NCBI GenBank assembly: GCA_030146045.1
Contig: JASLDG010000039.1
Location: 1-53,895, forward strand
DNA length: 53,895 nucleotides
Reading direction: 5' to 3'
DNA from: Candidatus Saccharimonadales bacterium
GTDB lineage: Bacteria; Patescibacteriota; Saccharimonadia; Saccharimonadales; Saccharimonadaceae
Shown here: positions 40,174 to 48,861 of the stretch, one piece after another
How positions within the stretch are numbered: position 1 is the first letter of the stretch
How the letters are laid out: every line of letters begins with the position of its first letter
Notes under the pieces: generated by a model
The model's input: the letters and a program-made list of their open reading frames with translations, nothing else
What the model was told of the DNA's origin: nothing
Database searches by the model: none
Position numbers and translations under genes: made by a program

Positions 40174-42261
40174 TTATCGCTTTTCGGGAATTTTCATTTG
40201 TTCAAACGTTTCGACGGCAGTTGCCAAATTAGCAATCACATCCCAACTCGCATCCTTTGTCATGACCGCAACAACAAATACACCCTTCGGAGATGATACA
40301 ATCGCAACTTCGTTACGTATCGTGTCGCTTTCACCTATAATATGCTGAACACTCTTTGTCGTTGTAATGCCCGCAGGAATACCATCCTTTGGTCGAATAT
40401 TTTCGCCGTACGAAACAATACGTCGCCCAATACCGCCATCTTTCGCTGTAATACCCCTAAACATGCCTTCGAATGTCGCGGCCAAATCGTTGGTTGTCGT
40501 TTGTCCATCTCGCTCAGCAAATGTCGTATTCTTGAGCCCAAGCTCTCCGCCACGTCGAAGCATCGTGTTGTAACCAATCTGATTATAAAAACCGATCCGA
40601 CATTTATCATCTGGAAGAATGAACATATCCTTCAAACATGTTTCAACCGTTCTACCATTACTAATCGGTGCCCCTTGAAGCAAACTGTTATCATTCACAC
40701 CTGTCAATGCCGCATAGGCCGTATAGATACTATCAATACCAGCTGCCGGATTCTTAACATCACCGTTATATGTACCGCTTCGCAGCAGTTTCACCCCAGC
40801 AAATTCACGCACCGTAATCGCGCTCACTCCTGGGTTATCTTGCCCAAACTGCTGAACCAGTGCCTTCATACCAATATCTGACGGCGTGTATTTTCGTGTA
40901 TAGACAACAGTAGGTCCTACATCTTGAGTAACCGCTACAGCCTGTTCGTTTTTCTTTTCGATATAGTCGACCATCGACTGTTTGGCTGCTGGTAAATTAA
41001 TCGTTCGACCGCCTTTACCGTCAACATGTGACGTCTCCGTGAAGTCAAGCGTTGCTATCCTGGTAATACCCGGTTTAATTGTTACCTTGGCCGAAATATC
41101 ACCATTCATATAATCACCGAACCGCTTTTCATTGATTTCGTAAAGAAGGCGCGCTGTCTCGTTGGCGCTCTTGTCCACGACTTTTTCAGGAATATCAGCT
41201 TTGAAATCGAGCCAGCTCATCACAATACGCCCCGGAACTTCTTGTGAGGTTCCCGCAACCGAAAGTGGCACCGGTGTTTTTAGTCGATCGTTGAGCTTAT
41301 CAGCCAGCTGTCGTGCCTTGTCATCATCAATCGCAGCTGGATTGTCTTTCGTCGCGATGCGGATTTTATCATCATCACCTGTCGGCTTCATCTTAGTAAG
41401 CTCTTGTTGGAAATTGGCGAGATCACATATACCACCAGGCGACGACGGATCAACCTGCAACTTGCTGTCGACCAATTTTAGGGTGGCATTTTTCGCCGGA
41501 ATTTCACACGTATCACCGACTTTGCTCAACGTATATGCTTGGATTTGCTCATTGTTATATTCATACGCAAGTGGGCCCGGCTTACTCATTGATCCGGCAA
41601 ATAGAAACGCGCCAGGCACAAAGCGGATCAGAAATGGCGGCGAAATATCATTCACCCGAGCATCGTTCACCACCTTAATACCCACATCCTTCAGTTTTGG
41701 TGAAAGAAACGCGGCCGCGGAGGAACCAAAATAAATCTTTATCTCTTGCTCACCGTATAGGTCATTCAGTTTCTTGATGGCGTCATCTTTGCGCATGCCA
41801 CCAACAGCAAGCCCGTCAATAGTCGTACCCGGCAAAAGACGCCCACTTGGATAAACAATTTGATATACCACCGAACCGAGTACAAAAATCCCAAGCACCG
41901 CAAGTCCAAAAGCTTTCCAGTGACGCTTGAACCAGTCATTGATGAGTAGCGAAACGGGACTATGGAGCTCCTTCTGCTTCTTCGGGGTTGCCATACTGAG
42001 CGGCTGCAAGACACCAGGTGCCGGTGCCGTATTCGGCCGCGGTGGACGATATGGACTATATTGCACGGGCTGCAAGTACGGACCCGAAGGCTGTTGAGGT
42101 GGGTATTGAGGCGTCACCGGCTCAGGCTGTCCGGTATATGGCTGCTGTGGCGCTGGTTGTTGCGGGTAAGCCTGTGGTGCATAAGAAGGAGTACCGCCAG
42201 GTGCTTGCGGCGGTTGATAATCTCGGCTCGGCTCCATTGGAGGCTGCTGTTGCGGATTCAT
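40174..42261 (-). CDS. membrane-anchored PG-binding / degenerate serine-hydrolase protein
   Basis: A 695-residue protein. Residues 1-95 are Pro/Gln/Tyr-rich and cytoplasmic; a TM helix lies at about 118-138. Outside is a YoaR/PG_binding_4-like domain (L-P-G-T-T-I-D-G-L-A-V-G-G-M, about 143-250), a linker region with a second such unit, then a class A beta-lactamase-like domain (about 445-690). The nucleophile-like S511 is in G-I-D-S-I-Y-T, where the +3 position is Thr, not the catalytic Lys of SxxK, so classic beta-lactamase or transpeptidase chemistry is doubtful. Likely a cell-wall binding protein; two cysteines follow S511. TATGTACACT lies upstream of the ATG. Confidence 0.7.
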   Translation of the reverse strand: MNPQQQPPMEPSRDYQPPQAPGGTPSYAPQAYPQQPAPQQPYTGQPEPVTPQYPPQQPSGPYLQPVQYSPYRPPRPNTAPAPGVLQPLSMATPKKQKELHSPVSLLINDWFKRHWKAFGLAVLGIFVLGSVVYQIVYPSGRLLPGTTIDGLAVGGMRKDDAIKKLNDLYGEQEIKIYFGSSAAAFLSPKLKDVGIKVVNDARVNDISPPFLIRFVPGAFLFAGSMSKPGPLAYEYNNEQIQAYTLSKVGDTCEIPAKNATLKLVDSKLQVDPSSPGGICDLANFQQELTKMKPTGDDDKIRIATKDNPAAIDDDKARQLADKLNDRLKTPVPLSVAGTSQEVPGRIVMSWLDFKADIPEKVVDKSANETARLLYEINEKRFGDYMNGDISAKVTIKPGITRIATLDFTETSHVDGKGGRTINLPAAKQSMVDYIEKKNEQAVAVTQDVGPTVVYTRKYTPSDIGMKALVQQFGQDNPGVSAITVREFAGVKLLRSGTYNGDVKNPAAGIDSIYTAYAALTGVNDNSLLQGAPISNGRTVETCLKDMFILPDDKCRIGFYNQIGYNTMLRRGGELGLKNTTFAERDGQTTTNDLAATFEGMFRGITAKDGGIGRRIVSYGENIRPKDGIPAGITTTKSVQHIIGESDTIRNEVAIVSSPKGVFVVAVMTKDASWDVIANLATAVETFEQMKIPEKR

Positions 42262-42308
42262 ACTCTAGTTCTAGTGTACATATCGTTTATGCTTTTGTCA
42301 CCTGGTAT

Positions 42309-42677
42309 TTATGTGTCAATATCGTGCGATATTTCGAGCGCATCGAGCGTCTGGATGAAGGCCTTTTTTTGCTCCGATGAGGCTGCTGTCATGCGTTGCT
42401 TTAGTTCTCCTACGAGCCACACATGGTGTGCAGACGCCACTTCATCTGACACTTTCGTCACCACTTCAAGTGATCGTGCCGAATGGTCAGCCTTACGGAG
42501 GTAACCCTTGGCAATGAGCCCGTCAATATGAGTTGCAACCGTCGAGACTGATTTATATCCAAGCGCCCGCATTACTTCGCGGTAACTTGGGCCATACCCC
42601 GTACCCTTTATGAAGGTATCGATATAGGCAAGAAGCTCTTGTTGCTTTTTACTTGCTCGAGCGTTTTTTTCGGTCAT
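42309..42677 (-). CDS. LexA-like DNA-binding domain protein lacking the peptidase
   Basis: A 122-residue protein with a strong ribosome site (AAAGGAGGG). Residues 10-75 are the LexA winged helix: K-K-Q-Q-E-L-L-A-Y-I, G-Y-G-P-S-Y-R-E-V-M-R-A-L-G-Y, S-V-S-T-V-A-T-H-I-D-G-L, K-G-Y-L-R-K and A-R-S-L-E-V. The S24 self-cleavage domain (Ser-Lys) is missing; the rest is a short helical segment. It therefore cannot be released by RecA-driven self-cleavage as LexA is. It overlaps the end of the Wzy-like gene by 29 nt and is probably transcribed with it. Confidence 0.85.
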   Translation of the reverse strand: MTEKNARASKKQQELLAYIDTFIKGTGYGPSYREVMRALGYKSVSTVATHIDGLIAKGYLRKADHSARSLEVVTKVSDEVASAHHVWLVGELKQRMTAASSEQKKAFIQTLDALEISHDIDT

Positions 42678-43989
42678 TTGCTTTTCCCTCCTTTACTTTT
42701 GGCACGGACCGCGCGAGCACAAGTGCCAGAAGTGACCACCAAACGATTGACACGGTGTCATCAGCCCATACCGGTAGCAGCACACCGATCAATGCCAATC
42801 CGATACCGCTTCCAAATACTCCAAGAGCAAGCCAGTCATCCCGCCTACGCCACGCAGCGACCATCCCTACGCTAAAAATAGCACTATAGAGTATAAGCCC
42901 AAGCCAACCCGATTCGTGTGCGGTAAATAGATATTGGTTTTCAATAATTCGTGACGTATCTGCACGAAGTGACGCCGATCCAGTGCTTCCGATACCATTC
43001 CCGAGCGGCTCGTTTACGACTTCGGTGATACCGTCGCGAAGTGATGACATGTGCCCGTCATCTGACTTATGTGCACTGCCGCCAACCTGATTGTCATGGA
43101 AAAATACATTTGACACAAACGGTATCTCTCGGGCGGCCACAATACCACCAATCAAGACCACAAGACAGGTGATACCCCCCAGTAGCCACCATCGTATACG
43201 ACGCACGGAACTGGCAGCTGCAAGACATACAACGACCCCCAATGACACACATGCCGCTACCAACGCACTCCGCGAGTAACTCGCCCATACTGCGCTTAAG
43301 CTTATTATAGCAAATACAATAAGTACACTCCACTGCCAACGTTGTAACTTTGCACGATACCGAATAAGATACGCACACGCCAAGGCTGCTGCCGCTCCCG
43401 CATATGCACCCAAAGGATTTGGTCCGCGCAAGGTACTATTAATACGGATAAAGTCATGGTTTAGGTCGACTGTCAGATATGGCATGATAGTGTATTTGCT
43501 ATACCCGATCGAAGCAAGTACATCCACCGGGAGCACCGTCAGCTGCAGCAGAGCGAACCCTATGATAATGCCAGCACCCGCTGCTGCCGCTCCTACTACT
43601 ATCCGACGTGCCGACGGATACAGCCGCACCGTGATATACACCAGCACAAAAAACAGAATATAGCGTAAATCAATCAGCATACCCGCTATTGCTGCCGTAA
43701 ATCCCTGATGCCGCCAGAGAAGGAGTGCACAGTGAAGGATCCCGTATACCGCTACAAGTTGCACAATCCGATCGTGAAGAAATTGTTGCCAGAGATGCCG
43801 CTTTGTTAATATGATTATAATTAATAGTAGGCATACTCCCATCAGTATCTCTTTCCAGGCCTTCATAAGGTCACCATACTGCGGCCATATCGTTCCGAGC
43901 CATACTGTCGCTGGCGTATGGACTGCCAAACCAACAAGAATCACGACCTCAAGGGCAATCAGCATACGAGCAAGACGTGAAAGTGTCAT
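42649..43989 (-). CDS. O-antigen polymerase/ligase-like (Wzy_C) membrane protein
   Basis: A 446-residue polytopic protein with about 11-12 TM helices from ATG 43989. The Wzy_C/WaaL-type loop is visible (L-R-G-P-N-P-L-G-A-Y, S-Y-S-R-S-A-L-V-A, then an outer loop ending H-E-S-G-W-L-G-L-I-L). It polymerises or transfers lipid-linked glycans outside the membrane. TATACT (minus; 43996-44001) six bases before the ATG marks a leaderless start. It diverges from the sugar transferase gene, which likely starts the same glycan. Confidence 0.8.
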   Translation of the reverse strand: MTLSRLARMLIALEVVILVGLAVHTPATVWLGTIWPQYGDLMKAWKEILMGVCLLLIIIILTKRHLWQQFLHDRIVQLVAVYGILHCALLLWRHQGFTAAIAGMLIDLRYILFFVLVYITVRLYPSARRIVVGAAAAGAGIIIGFALLQLTVLPVDVLASIGYSKYTIMPYLTVDLNHDFIRINSTLRGPNPLGAYAGAAAALACAYLIRYRAKLQRWQWSVLIVFAIISLSAVWASYSRSALVAACVSLGVVVCLAAASSVRRIRWWLLGGITCLVVLIGGIVAAREIPFVSNVFFHDNQVGGSAHKSDDGHMSSLRDGITEVVNEPLGNGIGSTGSASLRADTSRIIENQYLFTAHESGWLGLILYSAIFSVGMVAAWRRRDDWLALGVFGSGIGLALIGVLLPVWADDTVSIVWWSLLALVLARSVPKVKEGKANDRKKRSSK

Positions 43990-43995
43990 ATCGCC

Positions 43996-44033
43996 AGTAT
44001 ACAATTAATTGGACCTCTAAAAAATGGTATACT
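43996..44033. promoter_or_regulatory. divergent -10 boxes for the glycan genes
   Basis: TATACT on minus (43996-44001) faces the Wzy-like gene and TATACT on plus (44028-44033) faces the sugar transferase (ATG 44042, 8-base gap). Neither has a ribosome site. The two promoters are 26 bp apart. Confidence 0.55.
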
Positions 44034-44041
44034 AAGCGTAC

Positions 44042-45478
44042 ATGCCGACGAAAAATACCAAGCTCTATAGTCTGATTCTCGTATGTGCCGATATTGTCAC
44101 CCTGTTACTGGCGTTCACACTGGCCTATGTCATCCGTGTTCAAATTGACCATCGACCCCTCCTCAATACCGTCTATGCAGCAGACTATTTCACCGCATTT
44201 ATCGCCATCGTTCCTTTTTGGATCTTTGTGTTTGCAACGCTTGGACTTTACGATAGTCGCACCTATACGCGACGCTTGGTAGAGTGGGGCAAAATTGCCA
44301 TTGGTGCATTTATTGGTATCCTCTTGATCATTGGCTGGGAATATATCAGCGAAAAGCACCTGTTCCCGGCTCGACTCGTGGCCGCGTATGCGCTGGCGAT
44401 TTCATTCGCCCTTCTCCTGTTCGAACGTGAGTTAATGCGTACTATTCGGAACCTCATGTTCCGATTCGGTCGCGGTATCCGACGCGTGCTCATCGTTGGA
44501 AATAGCAACGCCACGCGCGATATTGCCGATAATCTCTCCTTTACCGCTCGCAGCGGATTTAAGATTGTTGCCATTGCCGGCCCAGGTAAGATCGTTCCAC
44601 CAGGTTTAGAGGTCGTACACTTTACATCAATAGATAAAGCCCTTGCGCAGCTACAAGAGCTCAAAATTACCACTATCATACAAACAGACTTCTACGATAG
44701 CGACGAGCATAATCAACGTGTTCTTGCTGCCGCACAAGTTAACCATATCAGCTACAGTTTTATTCCTGGCGACTCAGAATTCTATGCTGGCAAAAATACC
44801 GTCGATGTCTTCCTGGGCTACCCCATGATATCGGTCAGCCAGACGCCTCTTATTGGCTGGGGAGCAATTGCTAAAAGCATCTTCGACAAAATCGTCTCCG
44901 GCATCCTCCTTATCGTCCTGTCACCCGTCTTCTTAGTGCTTATCATCTTGCAAAAAATCCTTAACCCCGGACCAGTTTTTTATGTCAGTAAGCGTCTTAG
45001 TCAATTTTCACGCCCCGTTCGTCTCGTTAAATTCCGTAGCATGAGTAGCAAGTACGGCAAGAAAGATGCAGCTCTCGAGTTCGAGGAGATGGGACGACCA
45101 GACTTGGCAGAAGAGTACCGTATTCATCATAAAGTCGCAGACGATCCACGCATCACTCGATTTGGTCATTTCCTCCGTAAAACATCTCTTGATGAGCTTC
45201 CACAAATTTATAACGTCTTTCGTGGCGACTTGAGTCTCGTCGGTCCGCGGCCCATTTTGCCCCAAGAAGCTAAATTTTCAAAAAGCCGCACCGCGCTCCT
45301 TCATAGCGTTAAATCAGGCGTTACAGGTCTTTGGCAAGTGTCAGGGCGCAGCAATTTAAGCTTTGATGAGCGAATCGAACTCGAAGTCTTCTACGCTCAA
45401 AACTGGTCATTCTGGCTTGATATAAAAATTCTATTCAAAACCATTGCTGTCGTCGTTCGTAAACAAGGAGCAAAATAG
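44042..45478 (+). CDS. polyprenyl-phosphate sugar-1-phosphate transferase (WbaP/PglC type)
   Basis: A 478-residue protein. Four N-terminal TM helices (about 8-120), a CoA-binding-like Rossmann domain (V-L-I-V-G-N-S-N-A-T), one more membrane segment (about 280-303), then the bacterial sugar transferase domain: K-F-R-S-M, R-I-T-R-F-G-H-F-L-R-K-T-S-L-D-E-L-P-Q-I-Y-N-V, S-L-V-G-P-R-P. It moves a hexose-1-phosphate from a nucleotide sugar to undecaprenyl phosphate, the first step of surface glycan assembly. The next gene starts in its stop. Confidence 0.93.
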   Translation: MPTKNTKLYSLILVCADIVTLLLAFTLAYVIRVQIDHRPLLNTVYAADYFTAFIAIVPFWIFVFATLGLYDSRTYTRRLVEWGKIAIGAFIGILLIIGWEYISEKHLFPARLVAAYALAISFALLLFERELMRTIRNLMFRFGRGIRRVLIVGNSNATRDIADNLSFTARSGFKIVAIAGPGKIVPPGLEVVHFTSIDKALAQLQELKITTIIQTDFYDSDEHNQRVLAAAQVNHISYSFIPGDSEFYAGKNTVDVFLGYPMISVSQTPLIGWGAIAKSIFDKIVSGILLIVLSPVFLVLIILQKILNPGPVFYVSKRLSQFSRPVRLVKFRSMSSKYGKKDAALEFEEMGRPDLAEEYRIHHKVADDPRITRFGHFLRKTSLDELPQIYNVFRGDLSLVGPRPILPQEAKFSKSRTALLHSVKSGVTGLWQVSGRSNLSFDERIELEVFYAQNWSFWLDIKILFKTIAVVVRKQGAK

Positions 45479-46599
45479 TGGTTCATACACCAAAAATCGC
45501 CATTGTATGCGACTGGCTTATGACCATGGGCGGCGCCGAAAATGTTGTGCTCGCACTTCACGATGCCTTCCCTCACGCTCCAATCTATACTGCACTCTAC
45601 AACCCGGATGCTGTGCCGGCATTTCGTCAGCTTGATATTCGCACAAGCAGCCTGCAGCAGGCGCCCAAACTTCTGCGCAAGTACCATAAACTTTTGCCGA
45701 CGTATGCAAGTCGTGCTATGAAAAAGCTTGATCTTAGCGAGTTTGATATTATCATCACGAGCTCGTTCCTTCACGCGAACCACATCACCAAAGTTCGTCC
45801 TGAACAAAAAATAATCAGCTATTGCCACACTCCGGCGCGATACTACTGGAGCCACTACGACGAATATCGTCGCGACCCAGGTTACGGCAAGCTGAATCCT
45901 CTTGTTCGCACCCTTATGCCGCTGATGATCCCTCGCCAACGAAAGATTGACTACGCTGCCGCACAAGAAGTTGACGTCTTCATCGCCAATTCCTCCGAAA
46001 CACAGGCGCGGATCAAAAAATATTATGGCAAACCAAGTACCGTTATTCACCCACCTGTCGACACCAAGCGGTTTTCACCCGCACGTCAGCGTAGCGACTA
46101 TTATGTCACCCTTGGGCGACAACTTCCCTACAAACGCTACGACTTGGTCGTCGAGGCATGTACACGTCTTGGTATTCCGCTAAAAGTATTCGGTAATGGT
46201 CCCGCACATAATAACCTCGTTCACAAAGCTGGTCCCCGTGTCGAATTCTTTACCGATCGTTTTGGTGATGCGTCAGATGAAGCCGTGACTGCAGCCCTCG
46301 AGTCGGCTCGCGGGTTTATTTATGCCGCCGAGGAAGACTTTGGAATCGTTCAGGCCGAAGCGTTAGCCGCCGGAGCACCCGTTATTGCACTTGGACGAGC
46401 CGGTACACTTGATATCGTTGATGATCATATCAGCGGCGTTCTTTTCAAGCAGCAGACCACCGAGGCAATCATCGACGCCATCTCACAGGCCGAAATGCAA
46501 CGATTTATGCCCGCTACCCTTCAGCGAAAAGCAAAGCGATTTGACACCTCGCTATTTATTACAAAGATTCGCAAGGTCATAAGCGACCAAACACGTTAA
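45478..46599 (+). CDS. GT4-family glycosyltransferase (mannosyltransferase-like)
   Basis: A 373-residue GT-B glycosyltransferase, GTG start sharing a G with the previous TAG. N-terminal C-D-W-L-M-T-M-G-G-A-E-N-V is the Gly-rich acceptor loop; Y-C-H-T-P-A-R-Y-Y-W is typical of WbaZ-like mannosyltransferases; the donor site has Y-A-A-E-E-D-F-G-I-V-Q-A-E-A-L-A-A-G-A-P-V-I-A (E-x7-E). It probably adds a mannose to the lipid-linked sugar made by the preceding enzyme; manC at 52814 would supply GDP-mannose. Confidence 0.88.
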   Translation: MVHTPKIAIVCDWLMTMGGAENVVLALHDAFPHAPIYTALYNPDAVPAFRQLDIRTSSLQQAPKLLRKYHKLLPTYASRAMKKLDLSEFDIIITSSFLHANHITKVRPEQKIISYCHTPARYYWSHYDEYRRDPGYGKLNPLVRTLMPLMIPRQRKIDYAAAQEVDVFIANSSETQARIKKYYGKPSTVIHPPVDTKRFSPARQRSDYYVTLGRQLPYKRYDLVVEACTRLGIPLKVFGNGPAHNNLVHKAGPRVEFFTDRFGDASDEAVTAALESARGFIYAAEEDFGIVQAEALAAGAPVIALGRAGTLDIVDDHISGVLFKQQTTEAIIDAISQAEMQRFMPATLQRKAKRFDTSLFITKIRKVISDQTR

Positions 46600-46604
46600 C
46601 CTCA

Positions 46605-48431
46605 CTACTCTACGGTAACACTCTTCGCTAGGTTACGCGGCTGGTCAACGTCGTTGCCGCGTGCAACTGCGATGTAATATGCCAGTAACTGGGCTGCGAT
46701 ATTAAATACAAGCGGCGTCAGAAGCTCAAGCTTTGTTTTAATACGAATCACTTCCTCGGCCGGAATACGCTTTTGCGTATCGGTAATAGCAATTGCGTGC
46801 GCACCACGAGCGTTCATCTCAATCAAGTTACTCTGTGACTTTTCGTACAACCAGTTGTCCTGAATAAAACAGACTTCAAAGAATCGATCATCGATCAACG
46901 CGATCGGTCCGTGCTTTAGCTCACCCGCCGCATAGCCTTCGGCATGAATATAGCTCACTTCTTTCAATTTCAGGGCACCTTCAAGTGCAATTGGATACAG
47001 TGTATCACGACCGATGTAAAGCGCATGGTCATACTCTGCGTACTTTTCGGCAACTGCCTGCACTTCATCGGCATTATTCTTTAGTACTGCGGCAATCTCA
47101 TCCGGTAGCATTTCGAGTTCGTTTACATATTGGTGCAACTCTTTAGCACTCGCACCCTTTGCTTGCGCAAGCATAAGACCGAACATAGTAATAGCTGCGG
47201 CCTGGCTCGTAAAGGCCTTCGTACTCGCCACACTAATCTCAGCACCGACATGCACGTAGACACCACCATCAACTTCACGTGCAATCGTACTACCGACTGC
47301 GTTTACAACACCTAAGCAGCGGACACCACGACGTTTCAACTCCGTCAGACATGCCAACGTATCGGCTGTTTCACCCGACTGACTTACAATCAACGCAACG
47401 GTATTTTCTGGTACATGGAACGACCGATAGCGTAGCTCGCTCGCAATCTCCGAACGAACCGTGACATCATTCGTAAACTGTTCGATGAAATAGCCGGCCA
47501 TTACTCCTGCATAGTAGGCAGTACCACAACCGATTACGAGCACATTACGCACCGCACGCAGCTCGTCGTCAGTCATATTCAAACCACCCAATTTCACCGT
47601 GCCCGACTCGGCGTTTACGCGACCATTAAGCGTTGACTTGAGGCTCTCTGGCTGCTCCCAAATCTCTTTCAATAGGAAATGATCGTAGCCTTTTTTCTGG
47701 ATTGACTGCATATCGAGTTCAAGCTTCTCGACTGCCATATCAACCACATTAATATCAATGTCATAGAGCTGCACGCCATCACGCGTACACACCCCAATTT
47801 CATCGTCATGTAGGTACACCACCTGATCAGTCTGGCCGATTAACGCAGAGGCATCGCTTGCTACAAACACTTCACCTTCACCAACACCAACGATCAATGG
47901 GCTTCCTTTGCGCGCTACGACAACCTCGTCCGGATTCTGCACGCTCATCACCGCAATCCCATAGGCCCCTACCACCATCTTAAGTGCACTGCTGACAGCC
48001 TGTAGTAAATTACGCTCATCACGATAGAGATAGTCAATCAACGCGGCAAGGACTTCACTATCGGTGTCGCTTTTGAAATCATAGTCGTGTCGCTTAAGCT
48101 CTTCTTTGAGATCCTGGTAATTCTCAATGATCCCATTATGCACCAAATAAATATCACCGACTGTATGTGGGTGCGCGTTGCGCTTACTTGGCTCGCCATG
48201 CGTTGCCCAGCGTGTATGCCCAATCCCAACAGTATCGTTTGTCTGATGCGAAGCGACCTTTTTATCAAGCTCAGCGACTTTACCCTTTTCGCGCAGGAGT
48301 GTCACGCCGCCCTTTTTGCCAAGTGTTGCAATACCAGCACTGTCGTATCCACGATACTCCAATCGCTTCAGTCCGCTTACTAAGATCGATTGCGCTTTTT
48401 TATCACCGATATATCCTACAATGCCGCACAT
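46605..48431 (-). CDS. glmS: glutamine-fructose-6-phosphate aminotransferase (isomerising)
   Basis: A 608-residue enzyme, normal length. After Met1, Cys2 starts the glutaminase (M-C-G-I-V-G-Y-I-G); the N-terminal domain has G-H-T-R-W-A-T-H-G and L-V-H-N-G-I-I-E-N. Two SIS domains follow (C-G-T-A-Y-Y-A-G, S-Q-S-G-E-T-A-D-T, S-V-A-S-T-K-A-F-T-S-Q), ending in the C-terminal N-L-A-K-S-V-T-V-E tail. It makes glucosamine-6-phosphate for peptidoglycan and glycans. ATG 48431 is fixed by Cys2. AGAAAGG precedes it. Confidence 0.96.
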   Translation of the reverse strand: MCGIVGYIGDKKAQSILVSGLKRLEYRGYDSAGIATLGKKGGVTLLREKGKVAELDKKVASHQTNDTVGIGHTRWATHGEPSKRNAHPHTVGDIYLVHNGIIENYQDLKEELKRHDYDFKSDTDSEVLAALIDYLYRDERNLLQAVSSALKMVVGAYGIAVMSVQNPDEVVVARKGSPLIVGVGEGEVFVASDASALIGQTDQVVYLHDDEIGVCTRDGVQLYDIDINVVDMAVEKLELDMQSIQKKGYDHFLLKEIWEQPESLKSTLNGRVNAESGTVKLGGLNMTDDELRAVRNVLVIGCGTAYYAGVMAGYFIEQFTNDVTVRSEIASELRYRSFHVPENTVALIVSQSGETADTLACLTELKRRGVRCLGVVNAVGSTIAREVDGGVYVHVGAEISVASTKAFTSQAAAITMFGLMLAQAKGASAKELHQYVNELEMLPDEIAAVLKNNADEVQAVAEKYAEYDHALYIGRDTLYPIALEGALKLKEVSYIHAEGYAAGELKHGPIALIDDRFFEVCFIQDNWLYEKSQSNLIEMNARGAHAIAITDTQKRIPAEEVIRIKTKLELLTPLVFNIAAQLLAYYIAVARGNDVDQPRNLAKSVTVE

Positions 48432-48445
48432 AGAAAACCTTTCTG

Positions 48446-48520
48446 CTTGCACTCATTTGCAAGACCCGTGCTGGTATTGTAGCAGTTTTTTGTAGTATTT
48501 TACAAAATGTAATAATTACA
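48446..48520 (-). promoter_or_regulatory. glmS leader: hairpin, -10 and palindromes
   Basis: A 6-bp hairpin (48446-48463, CTTGCA/TGCAAG) lies just before the ribosome site. Upstream is an extended -10 (TGCTACAAT on minus, about 48477-48485) and overlapping palindromes TACAAAATGTA (48501-48511) and TGTAATAATTACA (48508-48520). No glmS ribozyme core is visible; the leader is too short. Operator role is inferred. Confidence 0.45.
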
Positions 48521-48603
48521 ATATAAAAGCGTAATCCTATCCATTCATGATATTGTTACATAAATAATATATAAGCCTCAGAAAAGAGACGTTGGATAAT
48601 TTT

Positions 48604-48861
48604 ATGAATATACTTAACAGTACAAAAGCCAATACAGTTGTGGCATCTTATATCGAGGACCATAATTGTGCATACGCGCTTCGTATCCTTGAAGTAGACA
48701 AACTACAGAAAATGGGCTCGTACGGAATAAACCTTTCTTTACTTTCCGGACTTGTGACCCAACTTGACTCTATCCATCAAAACGATGTATGCCCACCCAC
48801 ACATATCGGCACAGGACCAACCGAAACATGGGCAGATTGGGTTGATACAACACGGGTCTAA
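48604..48861 (+). CDS. small protein, unknown
   Basis: An 85-residue ORF from ATG 48604 (an in-frame TTG at 48592 would add four). Begins M-N-I-L-N-S-T-K-A-N-T and has I-E-D-H-N-C-A-Y-A-L-R-I-L-E-V-D-K-L-Q. Its stop overlaps the aclA stop as CTAA, the same junction seen at other convergent pairs in this window, which supports it being real. No ribosome site beyond GGAT, and no family recognised. Confidence 0.45.
   Translation: MNILNSTKANTVVASYIEDHNCAYALRILEVDKLQKMGSYGINLSLLSGLVTQLDSIHQNDVCPPTHIGTGPTETWADWVDTTRV

Noticed and set aside
48432..48590. glmS ribozyme/riboswitch
   Set aside because: The space is short, AT-rich and shows only small palindromes; no ribozyme core could be recognised.
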